Positions 41,808 through 51,901 of a stretch of DNA of 64,000 bases are shown here, one piece after another (the first letter of the stretch is position 1; each line of letters begins with the position of its first letter). Origin of the DNA: Streptomyces sp. NBC_00490 (GTDB lineage Bacteria > Actinomycetota > Actinomycetes > Streptomycetales > Streptomycetaceae); assembly GCF_036013645.1 (NCBI RefSeq), contig NZ_CP107869.1, positions 6,076,001-6,140,000 on the forward strand, given 5' to 3'. The notes under the pieces were generated by a model. That model saw nothing but the letters and a program-made list of their open reading frames with translations, did no database searches and was not told the origin of the DNA. Made by a program: the position numbers and the translations under genes.

Positions 41808-43121
41808 GTGCTCACCGCGTTCGCCCGGGCGTTCAAGACGCCCGACCTGCGCAAGAAGCTGCTCTTCACGCTGGGCATCATCGTGGTGTACCGAGTGGGT
41901 ACCCACGTTCCGATCCCCGGCGTCGACTACAAGTCCGTTCAGCAGTGCGTCGACGAGGCGTCCGCGAACCAGGGCCTCTTCGGTCTGGTCAACATGTTCA
42001 GCGGCGGAGCGCTGCTGCAGATCACCATCTTCGCGCTCGGGATCATGCCGTACATCACGGCGAGCATCATCCTTCAGCTGCTGACCGTGGTCATCCCGCG
42101 CCTGGAAGCCCTCAAGAAGGAGGGTCAGGCAGGTACCGCGAAGATCACGCAGTACACCCGCTACCTGACCGTGGCGCTCGCCATCCTTCAGGGCACGGGC
42201 CTCGTCGCCACCGCCCGCAGCGGTGCGCTGTTCTCCGGCTGCACCGCCGCGTCGTCCATCGTCCCGGACCGCTCGATCTTCTCCACGATCGTCATGGTCA
42301 TCACCATGACCGCCGGTACGGCCGTCGTGATGTGGCTCGGTGAGCTCATCACCGACCGCGGTATCGGCAACGGCATGTCGATCCTGATGTTCATCTCGAT
42401 CGCCGCCACCTTCCCGTCGGCGCTGTGGGCCATCAAGAAGCAGGGCACCCTGGCCGACGGCTGGATCGAGTTCGGCACCGTCGTCGCGGTCGGCCTGGTC
42501 ATGGTCGGTCTGGTGGTCTTCGTCGAGCAGGCTCAGCGCCGTATCCCGGTTCAGTACGCGAAGCGGATGATCGGCCGCCGCGCCTACGGCGGGACGTCCA
42601 CCTACATCCCGCTGAAGGTGAACCAGGCGGGTGTGATTCCCGTCATCTTCGCGTCGTCACTGCTGTACATCCCGGCTCTCATCGCGCAGTTCTCGAGCAG
42701 CGACTCCGGCTGGAAGACCTGGGTCACGCAGAATCTGACCAAGGGCGACCACCCGATTTACATCACCATGTACTTCTTGCTGATCGTTTTCTTCGCCTTC
42801 TTCTACGTCGCGATCTCCTTCAACCCCGAGGAAGTCGCCGACAACATGAAGAAGTATGGTGGCTTCATCCCGGGCATCCGGGCTGGCCGACCGACCGCTG
42901 AGTACCTCTCCTACGTACTCAACCGGATCACCTGGCCGGGTTCGCTGTACTTGGGTCTGATTGCTCTCGTCCCGACGATGGCGTTGGTTGGTTTCGGGGC
43001 AAACCAGAACTTCCCGTTCGGCGGGACCAGCATCCTGATCATCGTGGGTGTGGGTCTTGAGACGGTGAAGCAGATCGAGAGCCAGCTCCAGCAGCGCAAT
43101 TACGAAGGGTTCCTCCGCTGA
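41808..43121 (+). CDS. secY: Preprotein translocase channel SecY
   Basis: 437 aa, ten membrane helices, the channel for Sec-dependent export and membrane insertion. GTG start with CAGGAGG. Plug-region sequence (GLFGLVNMFSGGALLQITIFALGIMPYITASIILQ within residues 45-90) and cytosolic loop RRIPVQYAKRMIGRRAYGG are conserved. Overlaps adk by one base. Confidence 0.98.
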   Translation: MLTAFARAFKTPDLRKKLLFTLGIIVVYRVGTHVPIPGVDYKSVQQCVDEASANQGLFGLVNMFSGGALLQITIFALGIMPYITASIILQLLTVVIPRLEALKKEGQAGTAKITQYTRYLTVALAILQGTGLVATARSGALFSGCTAASSIVPDRSIFSTIVMVITMTAGTAVVMWLGELITDRGIGNGMSILMFISIAATFPSALWAIKKQGTLADGWIEFGTVVAVGLVMVGLVVFVEQAQRRIPVQYAKRMIGRRAYGGTSTYIPLKVNQAGVIPVIFASSLLYIPALIAQFSSSDSGWKTWVTQNLTKGDHPIYITMYFLLIVFFAFFYVAISFNPEEVADNMKKYGGFIPGIRAGRPTAEYLSYVLNRITWPGSLYLGLIALVPTMALVGFGANQNFPFGGTSILIIVGVGLETVKQIESQLQQRNYEGFLR

Positions 43122-43783
43122 TGCGAATCGTCCTCGTCGGGCCGCCTGGCGCCGGAAAGGGAACGCAGGCCACGCGCCTCGCCGAGAAACTGCGTGTCCC
43201 GCACATCTCCACGGGCGACCTGTTCCGCGCCAACATCAGCCAGCAGACGGACCTTGGCAAACTCGCGAAGTCCTACATGGACGCCGGCAATCTCGTCCCC
43301 GACGAGGTCACCATCGCGATGGCGAAGGACCGTATGGAACAGCCGGACGCCGTGAACGGCTTCCTGCTGGACGGCTTCCCGCGGAACGTCTCACAGGCCG
43401 AGGCGTTGGACGAGCTGCTCACCACCGAGGGCATCAAGCTGGACGCGGTGCTGGATCTGGAGGCCCCCGAGGAGGAGGTCGTCAAGCGGATCGCCGGTCG
43501 GCGCATCTGCCGTAACGACTCCTCGCACGTCTTCCACGTGACGTACAAGAAGCCGGCCAAGGAAGGCGTCTGCGACGTCTGCGGCGGCGAGCTGTACCAG
43601 CGGGACGACGACTCCGAGGCCACCGTCCGCACGCGGCTCGAGGTCTACCACACGCAGACCGAGCCGATCATCGACTACTACAAGTCGCAGGGCCTGGTCG
43701 TGACGATCGAGGCCATGGGTCCGGTGGACGAGGTCACCACTCGTGCGCTGGCCGGACTGAAGCGTGAGGGCGACGACCAGTAG
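43121..43783 (+). CDS. adk: Adenylate kinase
   Basis: 220 aa, interconverts ATP + AMP and 2 ADP. P-loop GPPGAGKGTQ (7-16), AMP site DGFPRN (84-89). The long LID domain carries C130, D133, C151 and C154, fitting a zinc site of the Gram-positive type with one Asp ligand. ATG overlaps the secY stop (TGATG), as in many actinobacteria. Confidence 0.97.
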   Translation: MRIVLVGPPGAGKGTQATRLAEKLRVPHISTGDLFRANISQQTDLGKLAKSYMDAGNLVPDEVTIAMAKDRMEQPDAVNGFLLDGFPRNVSQAEALDELLTTEGIKLDAVLDLEAPEEEVVKRIAGRRICRNDSSHVFHVTYKKPAKEGVCDVCGGELYQRDDDSEATVRTRLEVYHTQTEPIIDYYKSQGLVVTIEAMGPVDEVTTRALAGLKREGDDQ

Positions 43784-43881
43784 TCGTCGTCCTGGTACGG
43801 CCGTGGAGTCCCGAGGGACTGCACGGCCGTACTGTTGTGTAGGTAACCGAACCAGCGAGTGACGGAGAGCGCAGGCCCCCC

Positions 43882-44718
43882 ATGGTGCAGATCAAGACCC
43901 CCGAGCAGATCGCCAAGATGCGTGAGGCGGGACTGGTCGTCGCCGCCATCCACGCGGCCACGCGGGAGGCCGCTGTGCCAGGGGCGTCCACGAAGGACCT
44001 GGACGAGGTCGCGCGCAAGGTGCTCGCCGAGCACGGGGCGAAGTCGAACTTCCTGGGGTACGGCGGTTTCCCGGCGACGATCTGCACCTCCGTGAACGAG
44101 GTCGTGGTCCATGGCATCCCGTCCGAGGACGTGGTCCTGGCGGACGGCGACATCATCTCCATCGACTGCGGCGCGATCGTCGACGGCTGGCACGGAGACG
44201 CGGCCTACACGGCCTTCGTGGGGTCCGGTCACGCTCCGGAGCTCCTCGAACTGTCCCGGGTGACGGAAGAGTCCATGTGGGCCGGTATCGCCGCGATGAA
44301 GCAGGGCAACCGGCTGGTGGACGTATCGAAGGCCATCGAGACGTACATCCGCCGGCAGCCGAAGGCCGGCGGCGGGCGCTACGGGATCATCGAGGACTAC
44401 GGCGGCCATGGCATCGGTACCGAGATGCACATGGACCCGCATCTGCTGAACTACGTCGACCGGCGGCGGGGGAAGGGGCCGAAGCTGGTTCCCGGGTTCT
44501 GCCTCGCGATCGAGCCGATGGTGTCGCTGGGGACGCCCAGGACCGAGGTCCTCTCCGACGACTGGACCGTCATCACGACCGACGGCACGTGGTCCTCGCA
44601 CTGGGAGCACTCTGTCGCGTTGACCGTGGACGGTCCGCTGGTGCTCACGGCTCCCGACGGGGGTAAGGCGAAGTTGGCCGAGTACGGGGTTGTCGCCGCT
44701 CCGGATCCGCTGGCCTGA
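43882..44718 (+). CDS. map: Methionine aminopeptidase, type I
   Basis: 278 aa, removes initiator Met from new proteins. The metal ligands lie in DCGAIVDGWHGDAA (two Asp), GHGIGTEMH (His), CLAIEPM (Glu) and WEHSVAL (Glu), all present. ATG 43882 is followed at once by GTG. GGAGAG is 15 bases upstream, so the exact start is slightly uncertain. The position secY-adk-map-infA is standard. Confidence 0.96.
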   Translation: MVQIKTPEQIAKMREAGLVVAAIHAATREAAVPGASTKDLDEVARKVLAEHGAKSNFLGYGGFPATICTSVNEVVVHGIPSEDVVLADGDIISIDCGAIVDGWHGDAAYTAFVGSGHAPELLELSRVTEESMWAGIAAMKQGNRLVDVSKAIETYIRRQPKAGGGRYGIIEDYGGHGIGTEMHMDPHLLNYVDRRRGKGPKLVPGFCLAIEPMVSLGTPRTEVLSDDWTVITTDGTWSSHWEHSVALTVDGPLVLTAPDGGKAKLAEYGVVAAPDPLA

Positions 44719-44764
44719 GCGCCTAGCGGGGAGGGCGGTTCTGTCGTCGCGCGACTGCGGGTGA

Positions 44765-44808
44765 GTCGTGGCTGATCGCGCAGTTCCTCGCGCCCCTGAC
44801 GGGGCGCT
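44765..44808. repeat. Dispersed intergenic repeat, copy 2
   Basis: GTCGTGGCTGATCGCGCAGTTCCTCGCGCCCCTGACGGGGCGC-like stretch, related to copies at 16071 and 59652. It ends in a CGCCCC/GGGGCG hairpin and may serve as a terminator for map. Confidence 0.6.
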
Positions 44809-44857
44809 CTTGCCCCCGCGTGCTTAAAGATCTCCCCTCCCGGGCATTCTTCCTCGA

Positions 44858-44887
44858 TTCGTCTTTCCGGGTGTGCTGACGTAGACT
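44858..44887 (+). promoter_or_regulatory. Possible infA promoter
   Basis: TTCGTC (44858-44863), 18-bp spacer and TAGACT (44882-44887). The -35 is poor, the -10 good. It lies about 80 bases upstream of infA. Confidence 0.4.
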
Positions 44888-44968
44888 GACTCGTCGGCTC
44901 TCGTGCACCCGCATGTCTGCATGCGCTCGCGCAGAGTCGATCAAGGTAGTCGATTCGAAGGGCGAAGC

Positions 44969-45190
44969 GTGGCCAAGAAGCAAGGTGCCATCGAGATCGA
45001 GGGCACTGTCGTCGAGTCTCTTCCGAACGCCATGTTCAAGGTCGAGCTCCAGAACGGCCACCAGGTCCTGGCTCACATCAGCGGCAAGATGCGTATGCAC
45101 TACATCCGTATCCTCCCTGACGACCGGGTCGTGGTGGAGTTGTCTCCGTACGACCTGACGCGTGGCCGGATCGTCTACCGCTACAAGTAG
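44969..45190 (+). CDS. infA: Translation initiation factor IF-1
   Basis: 73 aa, OB-fold factor that blocks the ribosomal A site during initiation. GTG 44969 ([20 protein letters not shown]) gives the exact family length. The longer frame from 44903 has no ribosome site. Ends [11 protein letters not shown]. Confidence 0.97.
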   Translation: MAKKQGAIEIEGTVVESLPNAMFKVELQNGHQVLAHISGKMRMHYIRILPDDRVVVELSPYDLTRGRIVYRYK

Positions 45191-45247
45191 ATCTTGCCCG
45201 CATCCCGTTTCGGCGGGGTGGTGGCACTGACCCGGAGAACCTCACTA

Positions 45248-45361
45248 ATGAAGGTCAAGCCGAGCGTCAAGAAGATCTGCGACAAGTGCAGGGTGATCCG
45301 CCGTCACGGTCGGGTCATGGTCATCTGCGAGAACCCGCGCCACAAGCAGCGCCAGGGCTGA
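45248..45361 (+). CDS. rpmJ: Ribosomal protein L36, zinc type
   Basis: 37 aa, the smallest 50S protein. Translation from ATG 45248 gives [20 protein letters not shown] and ends [10 protein letters not shown]. Zinc ligands C11, C14, C27 and H32 are present. GGAGAA precedes the start. Position between infA and rpsM is typical. Confidence 0.97.
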   Translation: MKVKPSVKKICDKCRVIRRHGRVMVICENPRHKQRQG

Positions 45362-45553
45362 CGCACGACCTTTCCCTCTGCATCGATATCGCAGAGATTC
45401 GCGCGACGCGAGCTGAATTTGTTCATACGCAGAACCCAGGCACTCCGGTGTCTGACACCCCCGGTTCGGAGGCCGGGGACCCAGTTCGTACCTGGTACGG
45501 CGGCTGGGAACCGGTTCTGTGGAAGACCTCCGAAGATCACCAGGAGCCATTGA

Positions 45554-45934
45554 ATGGCACGCGTTTCCGGTGTTGACATCCCGCGCGAAAAGCGCGTGGA
45601 GGTCGCCCTGACCTACGTGTTCGGTATTGGCCGTACTCTCTCCCAGCTGACGCTGGCCGAGACCGGCGTCGACCCGAACACCCGCGTTCGCGACCTCTCC
45701 GAGGAGCAGCTCGTCGCGATTCGTGAGTACGTCGACAACAACATCAAGACCGAGGGTGACCTCCGTCGCGAGGTCCAGGCCGACATTCGCCGCAAGGTGG
45801 AGATCGGCTGCTACCAGGGTCTCCGTCACCGTCGTGGTCTGCCCGTTCGCGGTCAGCGCACCAGCACGAACGCTCGTACCCGCAAGGGCCCGCGTCGCGC
45901 CATCGCCGGCAAGAAGAAGCCGGGCAAGAAGTAG
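45554..45934 (+). CDS. rpsM: Ribosomal protein S13
   Basis: 126 aa, head protein touching the P-site tRNA and the 50S subunit. [21 protein letters not shown], then the [20 protein letters not shown] tail. CAGGAG precedes the ATG. The 192-base gap after rpmJ holds a CCCCGG/CCGGGG-type hairpin near 45461-45480 and no gene. Confidence 0.98.
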   Translation: MARVSGVDIPREKRVEVALTYVFGIGRTLSQLTLAETGVDPNTRVRDLSEEQLVAIREYVDNNIKTEGDLRREVQADIRRKVEIGCYQGLRHRRGLPVRGQRTSTNARTRKGPRRAIAGKKKPGKK

Positions 45935-46004
45935 TCCTCAGCGGACAACGCTTCATCAGCGGTCTTCGCTGTAGGACCGACCACCTCCCCGTAGGAGTTA
46001 CTAG

Positions 46005-46409
46005 ATGCCCCCCAAGGGTCGTCAGGGCGCTGCCAAGAAGGTGCGCCGCAAGGAAAAGAAGAACGTCGCTCATGGGCACGCCCACATCAAGAGCACGTTC
46101 AACAACACGATCGTCTCGATCACGGACCCCTCGGGCAACGTGATCTCCTGGGCCTCCGCCGGCCACGTCGGCTTCAAGGGCTCGCGCAAGTCCACCCCCT
46201 TCGCCGCGCAGATGGCCGCCGAGTCGGCCGCCCGCCGCGCGCAGGAGCACGGCATGCGCAAGGTTGACGTGTTCGTCAAGGGTCCCGGCTCCGGCCGTGA
46301 GACCGCGATCCGCTCCCTCCAGGCCACCGGCCTCGAGGTCGGCTCGATCCAGGACGTCACGCCGACCCCGCACAACGGCTGCCGTCCGCCCAAGCGCCGC
46401 CGCGTCTGA
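46005..46409 (+). CDS. rpsK: Ribosomal protein S11
   Basis: 134 aa, platform protein of the 30S subunit. [20 protein letters not shown] and the C-terminal [17 protein letters not shown] are diagnostic. Note rpsD is not present between rpsK and rpoA, as usual in Streptomyces. Confidence 0.98.
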   Translation: MPPKGRQGAAKKVRRKEKKNVAHGHAHIKSTFNNTIVSITDPSGNVISWASAGHVGFKGSRKSTPFAAQMAAESAARRAQEHGMRKVDVFVKGPGSGRETAIRSLQATGLEVGSIQDVTPTPHNGCRPPKRRRV

Positions 46410-46435
46410 CGCACGGCTGCTTGGTCTGAGGTTTT

Positions 46436-46469
46436 CGGGCGGTATGACTCTTCGGAGTCGTATCGCCCG
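46436..46469 (+). other. TTCG-capped hairpin upstream of rpoA
   Basis: Fifteen-base arms (46436-46450 with 46455-46469, two G-U pairs) close a TTCG tetraloop between rpsK and rpoA. It could reduce read-through so that alpha subunit is made at a different level from S11 and S13. Confidence 0.65.
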
Positions 46470-46528
46470 TACCCTTGTAACAAATCAGGGCGTCAAATAG
46501 CGGGCGCCCCTGACAGAAGGAACGCACC

Positions 46529-47551
46529 ATGCTGATCGCTCAGCGTCCCTCGTTGACCGAAGAGGTCGTCGACGAGTTCCGCTCCCGGTTCGTGATCGAG
46601 CCGCTGGAGCCGGGCTTCGGCTACACCCTCGGCAACTCCCTCCGCCGTACCCTCCTGTCGTCGATTCCCGGCGCTGCTGTCACCAGCATCCGCATCGACG
46701 GTGTCCTGCACGAGTTCACCACCGTGCCGGGCGTCAAGGAGGACGTCACCGACCTGATCCTCAACATCAAGCAGCTGGTCGTCTCCTCGGAGCACGACGA
46801 GCCGGTCGTGATGTACCTGCGCAAGCAGGGTCCGGGTCTGGTCACCGCCGCCGACATCGCGCCTCCGGCCGGTGTCGAGGTGCACAACCCCGACCTGGTC
46901 CTGGCCACGCTGAACGGCAAGGGCAAGCTGGAGATGGAGCTCACGGTCGAGCGTGGCCGTGGTTATGTCTCCGCCGTGCAGAACAAGCAGGTGGGCCAGG
47001 AGATCGGCCGTATTCCGGTCGACTCCATCTACTCGCCGGTTCTGAAGGTGACGTACAAGGTCGAGGCGACTCGTGTCGAGCAGCGGACCGACTTCGACAA
47101 GCTGATCGTCGATGTCGAGACCAAGCAGGCGATGCGTCCGCGTGACGCCATGGCCTCTGCCGGTAAGACGCTGGTCGAGCTGTTCGGTCTCGCCCGTGAG
47201 CTGAACATCGACGCCGAGGGCATCGACATGGGCCCGTCGCCCACGGACGCCGCCCTGGCCGCTGATCTGGCGCTGCCGATCGAGGAGCTGGAGCTCACCG
47301 TTCGGTCGTACAACTGCCTCAAGCGTGAGGGCATCCACTCCGTGGGTGAGCTCGTCGCCCGCTCCGAGGCCGACCTCCTGGACATCCGTAACTTCGGTGC
47401 GAAGTCCATCGACGAGGTCAAGGCGAAGCTGGCCGGCATGGGCCTGGCCCTCAAGGACAGCCCGCCCGGATTCGACCCGACCGCCGCCGCCGACGCCTTC
47501 GGTGCCGACGACGACGCGGACGCGGGTTTTGTGGAGACCGAGCAGTACTGA
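46529..47551 (+). CDS. rpoA: RNA polymerase alpha subunit
   Basis: 340 aa. N-terminal dimerisation domain (to about 235) with [21 protein letters not shown], linker, and C-terminal domain (about 250-315) that binds UP elements and activators ([29 protein letters not shown]). Acidic tail. AGAAGGAA precedes the ATG. Confidence 0.98.
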   Translation: MLIAQRPSLTEEVVDEFRSRFVIEPLEPGFGYTLGNSLRRTLLSSIPGAAVTSIRIDGVLHEFTTVPGVKEDVTDLILNIKQLVVSSEHDEPVVMYLRKQGPGLVTAADIAPPAGVEVHNPDLVLATLNGKGKLEMELTVERGRGYVSAVQNKQVGQEIGRIPVDSIYSPVLKVTYKVEATRVEQRTDFDKLIVDVETKQAMRPRDAMASAGKTLVELFGLARELNIDAEGIDMGPSPTDAALAADLALPIEELELTVRSYNCLKREGIHSVGELVARSEADLLDIRNFGAKSIDEVKAKLAGMGLALKDSPPGFDPTAAADAFGADDDADAGFVETEQY

Positions 47552-47633
47552 TCGGTCATTGCCGGTGAGCATCCGCTCACCGGGTTCCTGACCCCGGTAC
47601 CTGATACGGCCGGGGCAGACCAAGGAGAAAGAA

Positions 47634-48143
47634 ATGCCGAAGCCCACCAAGGGTGCCCGTCTGGGCGGCAGTGCCGCGCACGAGAAGCTGCTTGTCGCGA
47701 ACCTCGCGAAGGCGCTCTTCGAGCACGGCCGGATCACCACGACCGAGGCGAAGGCGCGCAAGCTGCGTCCCTACGCCGAGCGTCTGATCACCAAGGCGAA
47801 GAAGGGTGACCTTCACAACCGCCGCCAGGTGCTCCAGGTGATCACGGACAAGAGCGTCGTCCACACGCTCTTCACCGAGATCGGCCCGCGCTACGAGAAC
47901 CGTCCGGGTGGCTACACCCGTATCACCAAGATCGGTAACCGCCGTGGCGACAACGCGCCCATGGCTGTCATCGAGCTGGTCGAGGCGCTGACGGTCGCGC
48001 AGGCTGCGACGGGTGAGGCCGAGGCTGCCACCAAGCGTGCCGCGAAGGACGCCGAGGCTGCTCCGGCTGCCGAGGAGACCAAGGTCGACACGGCCAAGGC
48101 CGACGAGTCCGAGGACGCCGCCGAGGAGTCCAAGGACGCCTGA
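47634..48143 (+). CDS. rplQ: Ribosomal protein L17
   Basis: 169 aa, at the tunnel exit. Core about 1-118 ([20 protein letters not shown]). The last ~50 residues are a low-complexity Ala/Glu/Lys tail ([20 protein letters not shown]) usual in actinobacteria. Last gene of the alpha operon. Confidence 0.98.
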   Translation: MPKPTKGARLGGSAAHEKLLVANLAKALFEHGRITTTEAKARKLRPYAERLITKAKKGDLHNRRQVLQVITDKSVVHTLFTEIGPRYENRPGGYTRITKIGNRRGDNAPMAVIELVEALTVAQAATGEAEAATKRAAKDAEAAPAAEETKVDTAKADESEDAAEESKDA

Positions 48144-48162
48144 GGCTCTGCCTCGCGTTGAC

Positions 48163-48200
48163 AAAGCGGGCCCGTTCCTTTTCTGGAGCGGGCCCGCTTT
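48163..48200 (+). terminator. Terminator after rplQ
   Basis: AAAGCGGGCCCG (48163-48174) pairs with CGGGCCCGCTTT (48189-48200), with extra pairing inside. The arms give A-rich and T-rich ends, the form of a bidirectional intrinsic terminator. truA starts 24 bases later, so it probably has its own start signal or depends on read-through. Confidence 0.85.
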
Positions 48201-48223
48201 CGTGTTCCTGAGAGGATCTCTGT

Positions 48224-49087
48224 GTGAGTGACGAAGTAGAGCCCGGGTTCGTGCGGGTGCGGATGGATCTGTCGTACGACGGGAGCGAGTTCTCCGGGTG
48301 GGCCAAGCAGGCCGGGGGGCGGCGGACCGTGCAGGGGGAGGTCGAGGACGCGCTGCGTACGGTGACCCGGTCCCAGGAGACGTACGAGCTGACCGTGGCC
48401 GGGCGGACCGATGCCGGGGTGCATGCGCGGGGGCAGGTCGTGCACGTCGATCTGCCTAGGGAGGTCTGGGGCGAGCATCACGACAAGTTGCTCAAGCGGC
48501 TCGCCGGGCGGCTGTCGAAGGATGTGCGGGTGTGGGCGCTGCGTGAGGCGCCCAGCGGTTTCAACGCCCGGTTCTCCGCTGTCTGGCGGCGGTACGCCTA
48601 TCGCGTCACCGACAACCCGGGGGGCGTGGACCCGCTGCTGCGGAGTCATGTCCTGTGGCACGACTGGCCGCTCGACGTCGATGCGATGAACGAGGCCGCC
48701 GGGCGGCTCCTCGGGGAGCACGACTTCGCCGCCTACTGCAAGAAGCGGGAGGGTGCGACCACCATTCGTACGCTCCAGGAGCTGAGCCTGGTGCGAGGCG
48801 AGGACGGGATCATCACCGCCACGGTCCGGGCCGATGCCTTCTGCCACAACATGGTGCGCTCGCTGATCGGGGCGCTGCTGTTCGTGGGGGACGGGCACCG
48901 GGGGCCGGAGTGGCCGGGGAAGGTGCTGGCCGCGGGGGTCAGGGACTCCGCCGTGCATGTCGTACGGCCGCACGGGCTGACGCTCGAGGAAGTCGGCTAT
49001 CCGGCCGACGGGTTGCTGGCCGCGCGGAACAAGGAGGCGCGGAATCGGCGGTCGTTGCCCGGGTCGTCCGGTTGTGAAACCTGTTAG
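48224..49087 (+). CDS. truA: tRNA pseudouridine(38-40) synthase
   Basis: 287 aa, makes pseudouridine in the tRNA anticodon stem. Catalytic Asp in [13 protein letters not shown] (about residue 65). Substrate motifs [15 protein letters not shown] and the C-terminal [14 protein letters not shown] follow. GTG start after GAGAGGAT. Standard neighbour of rplQ. Confidence 0.96.
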   Translation: MSDEVEPGFVRVRMDLSYDGSEFSGWAKQAGGRRTVQGEVEDALRTVTRSQETYELTVAGRTDAGVHARGQVVHVDLPREVWGEHHDKLLKRLAGRLSKDVRVWALREAPSGFNARFSAVWRRYAYRVTDNPGGVDPLLRSHVLWHDWPLDVDAMNEAAGRLLGEHDFAAYCKKREGATTIRTLQELSLVRGEDGIITATVRADAFCHNMVRSLIGALLFVGDGHRGPEWPGKVLAAGVRDSAVHVVRPHGLTLEEVGYPADGLLAARNKEARNRRSLPGSSGCETC

Positions 49088-49274
49088 TTACCGCTCATTT
49101 GGTCGCAGATAGCGGACATGTCGCATCTTACCCGGCGTAAGCCCCCTTCCGACTCTTACGTCATCTACATAACTTCGGTTAATCTTTCGCAGCTCGGCCA
49201 TTGGTTCGATTGGGGAGGCCGAGCACGGGTGGGGGTCGACGGGCCGGTGGGGCCCATGGGTGGTTTCTTTTTTC
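49088..49274 (+). promoter_or_regulatory. AT-richer control region of the polysaccharide cluster
   Basis: 187 bases of noticeably lower GC than the surroundings, with a CTTAC-n5-GTAAG inverted repeat (49127-49141) and the run TTACGTCATCTACATAACTT at about 49158-49177. No coding frame that I trust. The likely promoter and operator region of the following operon, though I cannot assign exact boxes. Confidence 0.45.
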
Positions 49275-50888
49275 ATGAGTTCAGTGGGTCCTGTACGGAC
49301 CGGGGGGCGTCGTAGCGCGCGCCAGAACAGTGGACGGCGCAGGGCAGGGCGAAGTGGGAGCGCTCCACTGGGGCTGCTGCCGCTGCCGCCGACGGACAAG
49401 GAGAAGTACTCCTACGCCCGGCGGAACCTGTGGATTCTGACGATCACTTCGCTGATCAGCTTCTGCTGCCTGGTGGTGAGCCAGTTCGAGCTGGCGAAGT
49501 CCACGCCGGTGCTGTGGATCTACACACCGCTGCTGGTCTTCACGGTCATCTACTACCTGATATCGCTCCGGGTGAATGGTTTCACCAGGGACTTCGACAT
49601 CGCGTACCACAAGCGGCTGGTCCACAACTGGCGGCCCGAGGTCTATCCCACGGTCGATGTGTTCCTGCCGGTGTGCGGTGAGCCCATCGAGGTGCTGCAC
49701 AACACCTGGCGGCACGTCCGGGACATGGCCGACCACTATCCGGGTGTCTGCGTCCCGTTCGTCCTCGACGACGGCGCCGACCCCCAGCTGGAGGCGATGG
49801 CCCGGGACTTCGGGTTCCGCTATGGCACCCGCGAGAACCGCGGCTGGTTCAAGAAGGCCGGCAATCTGCACTTCGGGTTCGGGCAGTCCGACGGCAAGTA
49901 CATCCTCATCCTGGACGCCGACTTCACCCCGCGTGCCGACCTGCTCCAGGAGCTGCTGCCGTACATGGAGTCCGATCCGGGCATCGGCATCGTCCAGTCC
50001 CCGCAGTACTTCCGGGTGCTGGACTCGCAGAACTGGATCGAGCGCGGCGCGGGCGCCGTGCAGGAGCTGTTCTACCGGTCCGTGCAAGTCTCCCGGCAGG
50101 GCAGTGACGGCGCGATCTGCGTCGGCTCCTGTGCCGTGTACCGGCGGGCCGCGCTGGAGACCAACGGCGGTACGACGCTGATCGAGCACTCCGAGGACGT
50201 GCACACCGGCTTCGACCTGCGGGGCCTGGGCTGGGACCTGCGGTATGTGCCGGTCGCCGTCTCCACCGGGGTGTGCCCGGACACCGCCGGCGCCTTCTTC
50301 AACCAGCAGTACCGCTGGTGCTCCGGGTCGATGAGCCTGCTCGGCAGCAGGAAGTTCTGGGAGCGCAAGATCAAGCTCTCCAGCCGGCTGTGCTACATGT
50401 CCGGGTTCTTCTACTACATCCACACGGCGCTGTTCACCTTCGCGGCGCCGGTCATCCCCATCGTGCTGCTGGTGATGATGCCGGACAAGCTCCAGGTCGA
50501 GCATCTGCTCATGGTGGCGCCCAGCATCATCTACACCACCATCGTCTTCCCGATGTGGCACAAGGCGCCCTACCGGCTGGAGGCCTGGGCCGCCCGCATG
50601 ATGTACGGCTGGGCGCACGTCTTCGCCATCTGGGACATCCTGCGCAAGAACCGCATGGGCTGGCAGCCCACCGGATCCTCCGGGGCCAAGAAGAACAAGA
50701 CCCGCCGCTTCTGGATCGGCATGTGGGTCTGGAGCGGCGGCACCGCCCTGATCTGGGTGGTCGGCGCCGTGTACCGGACGTTCACCATGGACGCCCCGAA
50801 CTTCGCCCTGATCCTGTCCTCCGGACTCTTCTACGCCCTCGTGGTGGCCCGTGTGCTGGTCCAGCCCCGCGAGAAGGAGGCCGTCTGA
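49275..50888 (+). CDS. Cellulose-synthase-like family 2 glycosyltransferase
   Basis: 537 aa. Two N-terminal membrane helices (about 55-75 and 85-105) precede a processive GT2 domain: D165/D166 in VLDDGAD, D-A-D at 214-216, E307-D308 in the SEDVHTGF motif and QQYRW at 344-348, the complete D, DxD, ED, QxxRW set. At least four more helices follow (LFTFAAPVIPIVLLVMM and others). It should polymerise a beta-linked glycan and push it through the membrane. Start ATG 49275 lacks a clear ribosome site. GTG 49260 in frame is an alternative. The sugar is unknown; cellulose, mannan and mixed glycans all possible. Confidence 0.88.
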   Translation: MSSVGPVRTGGRRSARQNSGRRRAGRSGSAPLGLLPLPPTDKEKYSYARRNLWILTITSLISFCCLVVSQFELAKSTPVLWIYTPLLVFTVIYYLISLRVNGFTRDFDIAYHKRLVHNWRPEVYPTVDVFLPVCGEPIEVLHNTWRHVRDMADHYPGVCVPFVLDDGADPQLEAMARDFGFRYGTRENRGWFKKAGNLHFGFGQSDGKYILILDADFTPRADLLQELLPYMESDPGIGIVQSPQYFRVLDSQNWIERGAGAVQELFYRSVQVSRQGSDGAICVGSCAVYRRAALETNGGTTLIEHSEDVHTGFDLRGLGWDLRYVPVAVSTGVCPDTAGAFFNQQYRWCSGSMSLLGSRKFWERKIKLSSRLCYMSGFFYYIHTALFTFAAPVIPIVLLVMMPDKLQVEHLLMVAPSIIYTTIVFPMWHKAPYRLEAWAARMMYGWAHVFAIWDILRKNRMGWQPTGSSGAKKNKTRRFWIGMWVWSGGTALIWVVGAVYRTFTMDAPNFALILSSGLFYALVVARVLVQPREKEAV

Positions 50889-51901
50889 TGCAGCTTCGCA
50901 CCCGCACGCGCACCGCACTGACCGCCGTCCTGCTCACCGCGCTGGCCCTCAGCGGCTGCTCTGTGCTCGGCGACTCGAACAACGGCTCACCGGCCGGACA
51001 GAGCGAGGGGGACGCCGATCGGTCGCAGAGCGCGGAGTCGGACCTTCCCTACGACGTCACCCCGCTGCTGAAGCCGGAGAAGAAGTACTACGGCGCCGCC
51101 CTCGACGGCGCTCCCAACTCCATGAAGGCCGTCGACGCCTACACCACGATGACCGGCAAGCAGCCGAACCTCATCGAGTACTACGCCGCCTTCGGGGACG
51201 GCTTCGACGCCAGCGGTGTCCGCAAGGCCTGGAAGGAGGGCGCCCTGACACTGATGTCCTGGGAGCCCTTCGACACCGGCATCGCGGACATCGCGGCCGG
51301 AAAGTCGGACGCGTACATCAAGAAGTACGCCACGGCCGTGCGCAAGCTGAATCTCCCCGTCGTGATCGACTTCGCCGACGAGTTCAACGGCCACTGGGAG
51401 AAGTGGGGCACGAAGAACGCGACCCCCGAGGAGTACGTGGCCGCCTGGCGGCACATCCACGACACGTTCATCGACGCCGGCGCCTCGAACGTGATCTGGG
51501 CCTGGTCGCCGAACATCGTCAATCCGGTCAAGAGCGTCAAGCTGAAGCCGTACTACCCGGGAGACGCCTACGTCGACTGGGTCGGGCTGATCGGCTACTG
51601 GACGATCGACGACGACAACGCCTTCGACAGCGTCTTCGGTCCCACCATCGACCAGATCCGCACCTTCACCAAGAAGCCGATGCTCCTCCTGGAGACCGCG
51701 GCCATGGCGGGTGAGCGGCGACGGGCCGACATCCGCAACCTGTTCGCGGGTGTGGAGGCCGACGACGACATGCTCGGCTTCATCTGGTTCAACCACAAGA
51801 AGCGTGCCGACTGGCGGTTGGAGGCGAGCCCGCTGGCCCTCCAGGAGTTCAAGAGGCTGGCCGCGGACGACCGTTTCGGCTTCGACGTACGGAAGCCGTG
51901 A
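50888..51901 (+). CDS. GH26-family glycoside hydrolase, lipoprotein
   Basis: 337 aa. Signal peptide with Arg-rich start (MQLRTRTRTALTAVLLTALA) and lipobox LSGC, so anchored on the outer face of the membrane. The GH26 domain (about 60-330) has the acid/base Glu in IDFADEFNGHWEKWG (E165) and the nucleophile Glu in MLLLETAAM (E269), both intact. GH26 enzymes cut beta-mannans and related beta-glycans. The ATG overlaps the synthase stop (TGATG), so the two proteins are likely made together and the hydrolase may trim or release the polymer. Confidence 0.82.
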   Translation: MQLRTRTRTALTAVLLTALALSGCSVLGDSNNGSPAGQSEGDADRSQSAESDLPYDVTPLLKPEKKYYGAALDGAPNSMKAVDAYTTMTGKQPNLIEYYAAFGDGFDASGVRKAWKEGALTLMSWEPFDTGIADIAAGKSDAYIKKYATAVRKLNLPVVIDFADEFNGHWEKWGTKNATPEEYVAAWRHIHDTFIDAGASNVIWAWSPNIVNPVKSVKLKPYYPGDAYVDWVGLIGYWTIDDDNAFDSVFGPTIDQIRTFTKKPMLLLETAAMAGERRRADIRNLFAGVEADDDMLGFIWFNHKKRADWRLEASPLALQEFKRLAADDRFGFDVRKP